Shown one piece after another: positions 14,976-15,072 of a DNA stretch of 15,072 bases. Source of the stretch: Planctomycetota bacterium. Lineage in GTDB: Bacteria > Planctomycetota > GCA-002687715 > DRQF01. Made by a program: the position numbers and the translations under genes. The notes beneath the pieces are model-generated. The model saw nothing but the letters and a program-made list of their open reading frames with translations, was not told the origin of the DNA and did no database searches. The stretch covers positions 1 to 15,072 of the forward strand of contig WFTN01000566.1 in the NCBI GenBank assembly GCA_015485455.1. The letters run 5' to 3'. Within the stretch, counting starts at the first letter, position 1, and every line of letters begins with the position of its first letter.

Positions 14976-15072
14976 AGGAGCACAGGCATCCTGCCTGTTT
15001 CTTTGTCTTCCTATCTCCGGTCAGGAGCACAGGCATCCTGCCTGTTTCTTTGTCTTCCCATCTCCGGTCAGG
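14976..15072 (+). repeat. tandem 47-bp hairpin repeats running off the right edge
   Basis: Unit 14976-15022 is repeated at 15023-15069 with one visible change (T to C at the centre of TTCCTATC), and a third copy begins at 15070, so the array continues outside. Each unit starts AGGAGCA, then CAGGCA and TGCCTG form a 6-bp stem (7 bp with the flanking A:T) around TCC, then TTTCTTTGTCTTC and a linker. It lies 159 bp after the lipoprotein gene on the same strand and past its terminator. Each hairpin plus its T-rich tail looks terminator-like, but the repetition argues for another role. Confidence 0.88.

Noticed and set aside
14976..15072. CRISPR-like or satellite array at the right edge
   Set aside because: The whole 47-bp unit repeats without unique spacers; it is a tandem hairpin repeat.

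Overview
The window is bacterial chromosome, with roughly half G+C judged by eye. Genes are dense, on both strands, and mostly start at a recognisable Shine-Dalgarno (SD) sequence. A secreted peptidase of the DUF1570/MA-like type, a YetA/PcRGLX-like secreted carbohydrate-active protein, a Leu/Phe/Val dehydrogenase and tandem intergenic hairpin repeats would fit a Planctomycetota/PVC-type or Acidobacteriota-type environmental bacterium. That placement is inference and weak. I see no phage, plasmid, transposase, CRISPR or defence genes.

Left part (1-4400): two SIS-domain proteins of the UPF0309 type, the first cut by the left edge, flank a large minus-strand gene for a secreted RIFT-barrel plus alpha/alpha-toroid protein (YetA/PcRGLX-like, possible polysaccharide lyase or hydrolase). 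This looks like a small carbohydrate-use neighbourhood. The big gene ends in a clear rho-independent terminator.

Middle part (4427-8027): a minus-strand tRNA-Ala(CGC) with its own promoter candidate and terminator is divergent from a two-gene operon, trmL (SPOUT tRNA 2'-O-methyltransferase) and a four-helix DUF2270 membrane protein. A secreted HEXXH metallopeptidase on the minus strand converges on that operon. A SlyX-like coiled-coil protein follows, and then a three-copy array of 50-bp hairpin repeats just downstream of an ECF sigma-factor gene.

Right part (8028-15072): the ECF sigma gene (minus), a 542-bp divergent regulatory region, a leucine-dehydrogenase-type gene (plus), and two convergent SAM methyltransferase genes with a long imperfect inverted repeat between their ends. 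Next comes a DinG/XPD-like helicase (minus) that lacks one of the four expected Fe-S cysteines and probably shares a transcript with the second methyltransferase. Last is a small unknown lipoprotein gene with a strong terminator, followed by a 47-bp tandem repeat that runs off the right edge.

The most unusual observation is that the two tandem-repeat arrays (about 7837-7962 and 14976-15072) differ in sequence but share one layout: RGGAGCA, a 6-bp stem, a TCC loop, the matching arm, then a T/C-rich TTCTTYGTCTTC tail. All six base pairs of the stem differ between the arrays while pairing is kept. Both lie downstream of, and in sense with, a protein gene. This suggests one family of structured intergenic elements. 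I found no complete new multi-gene system in the window.
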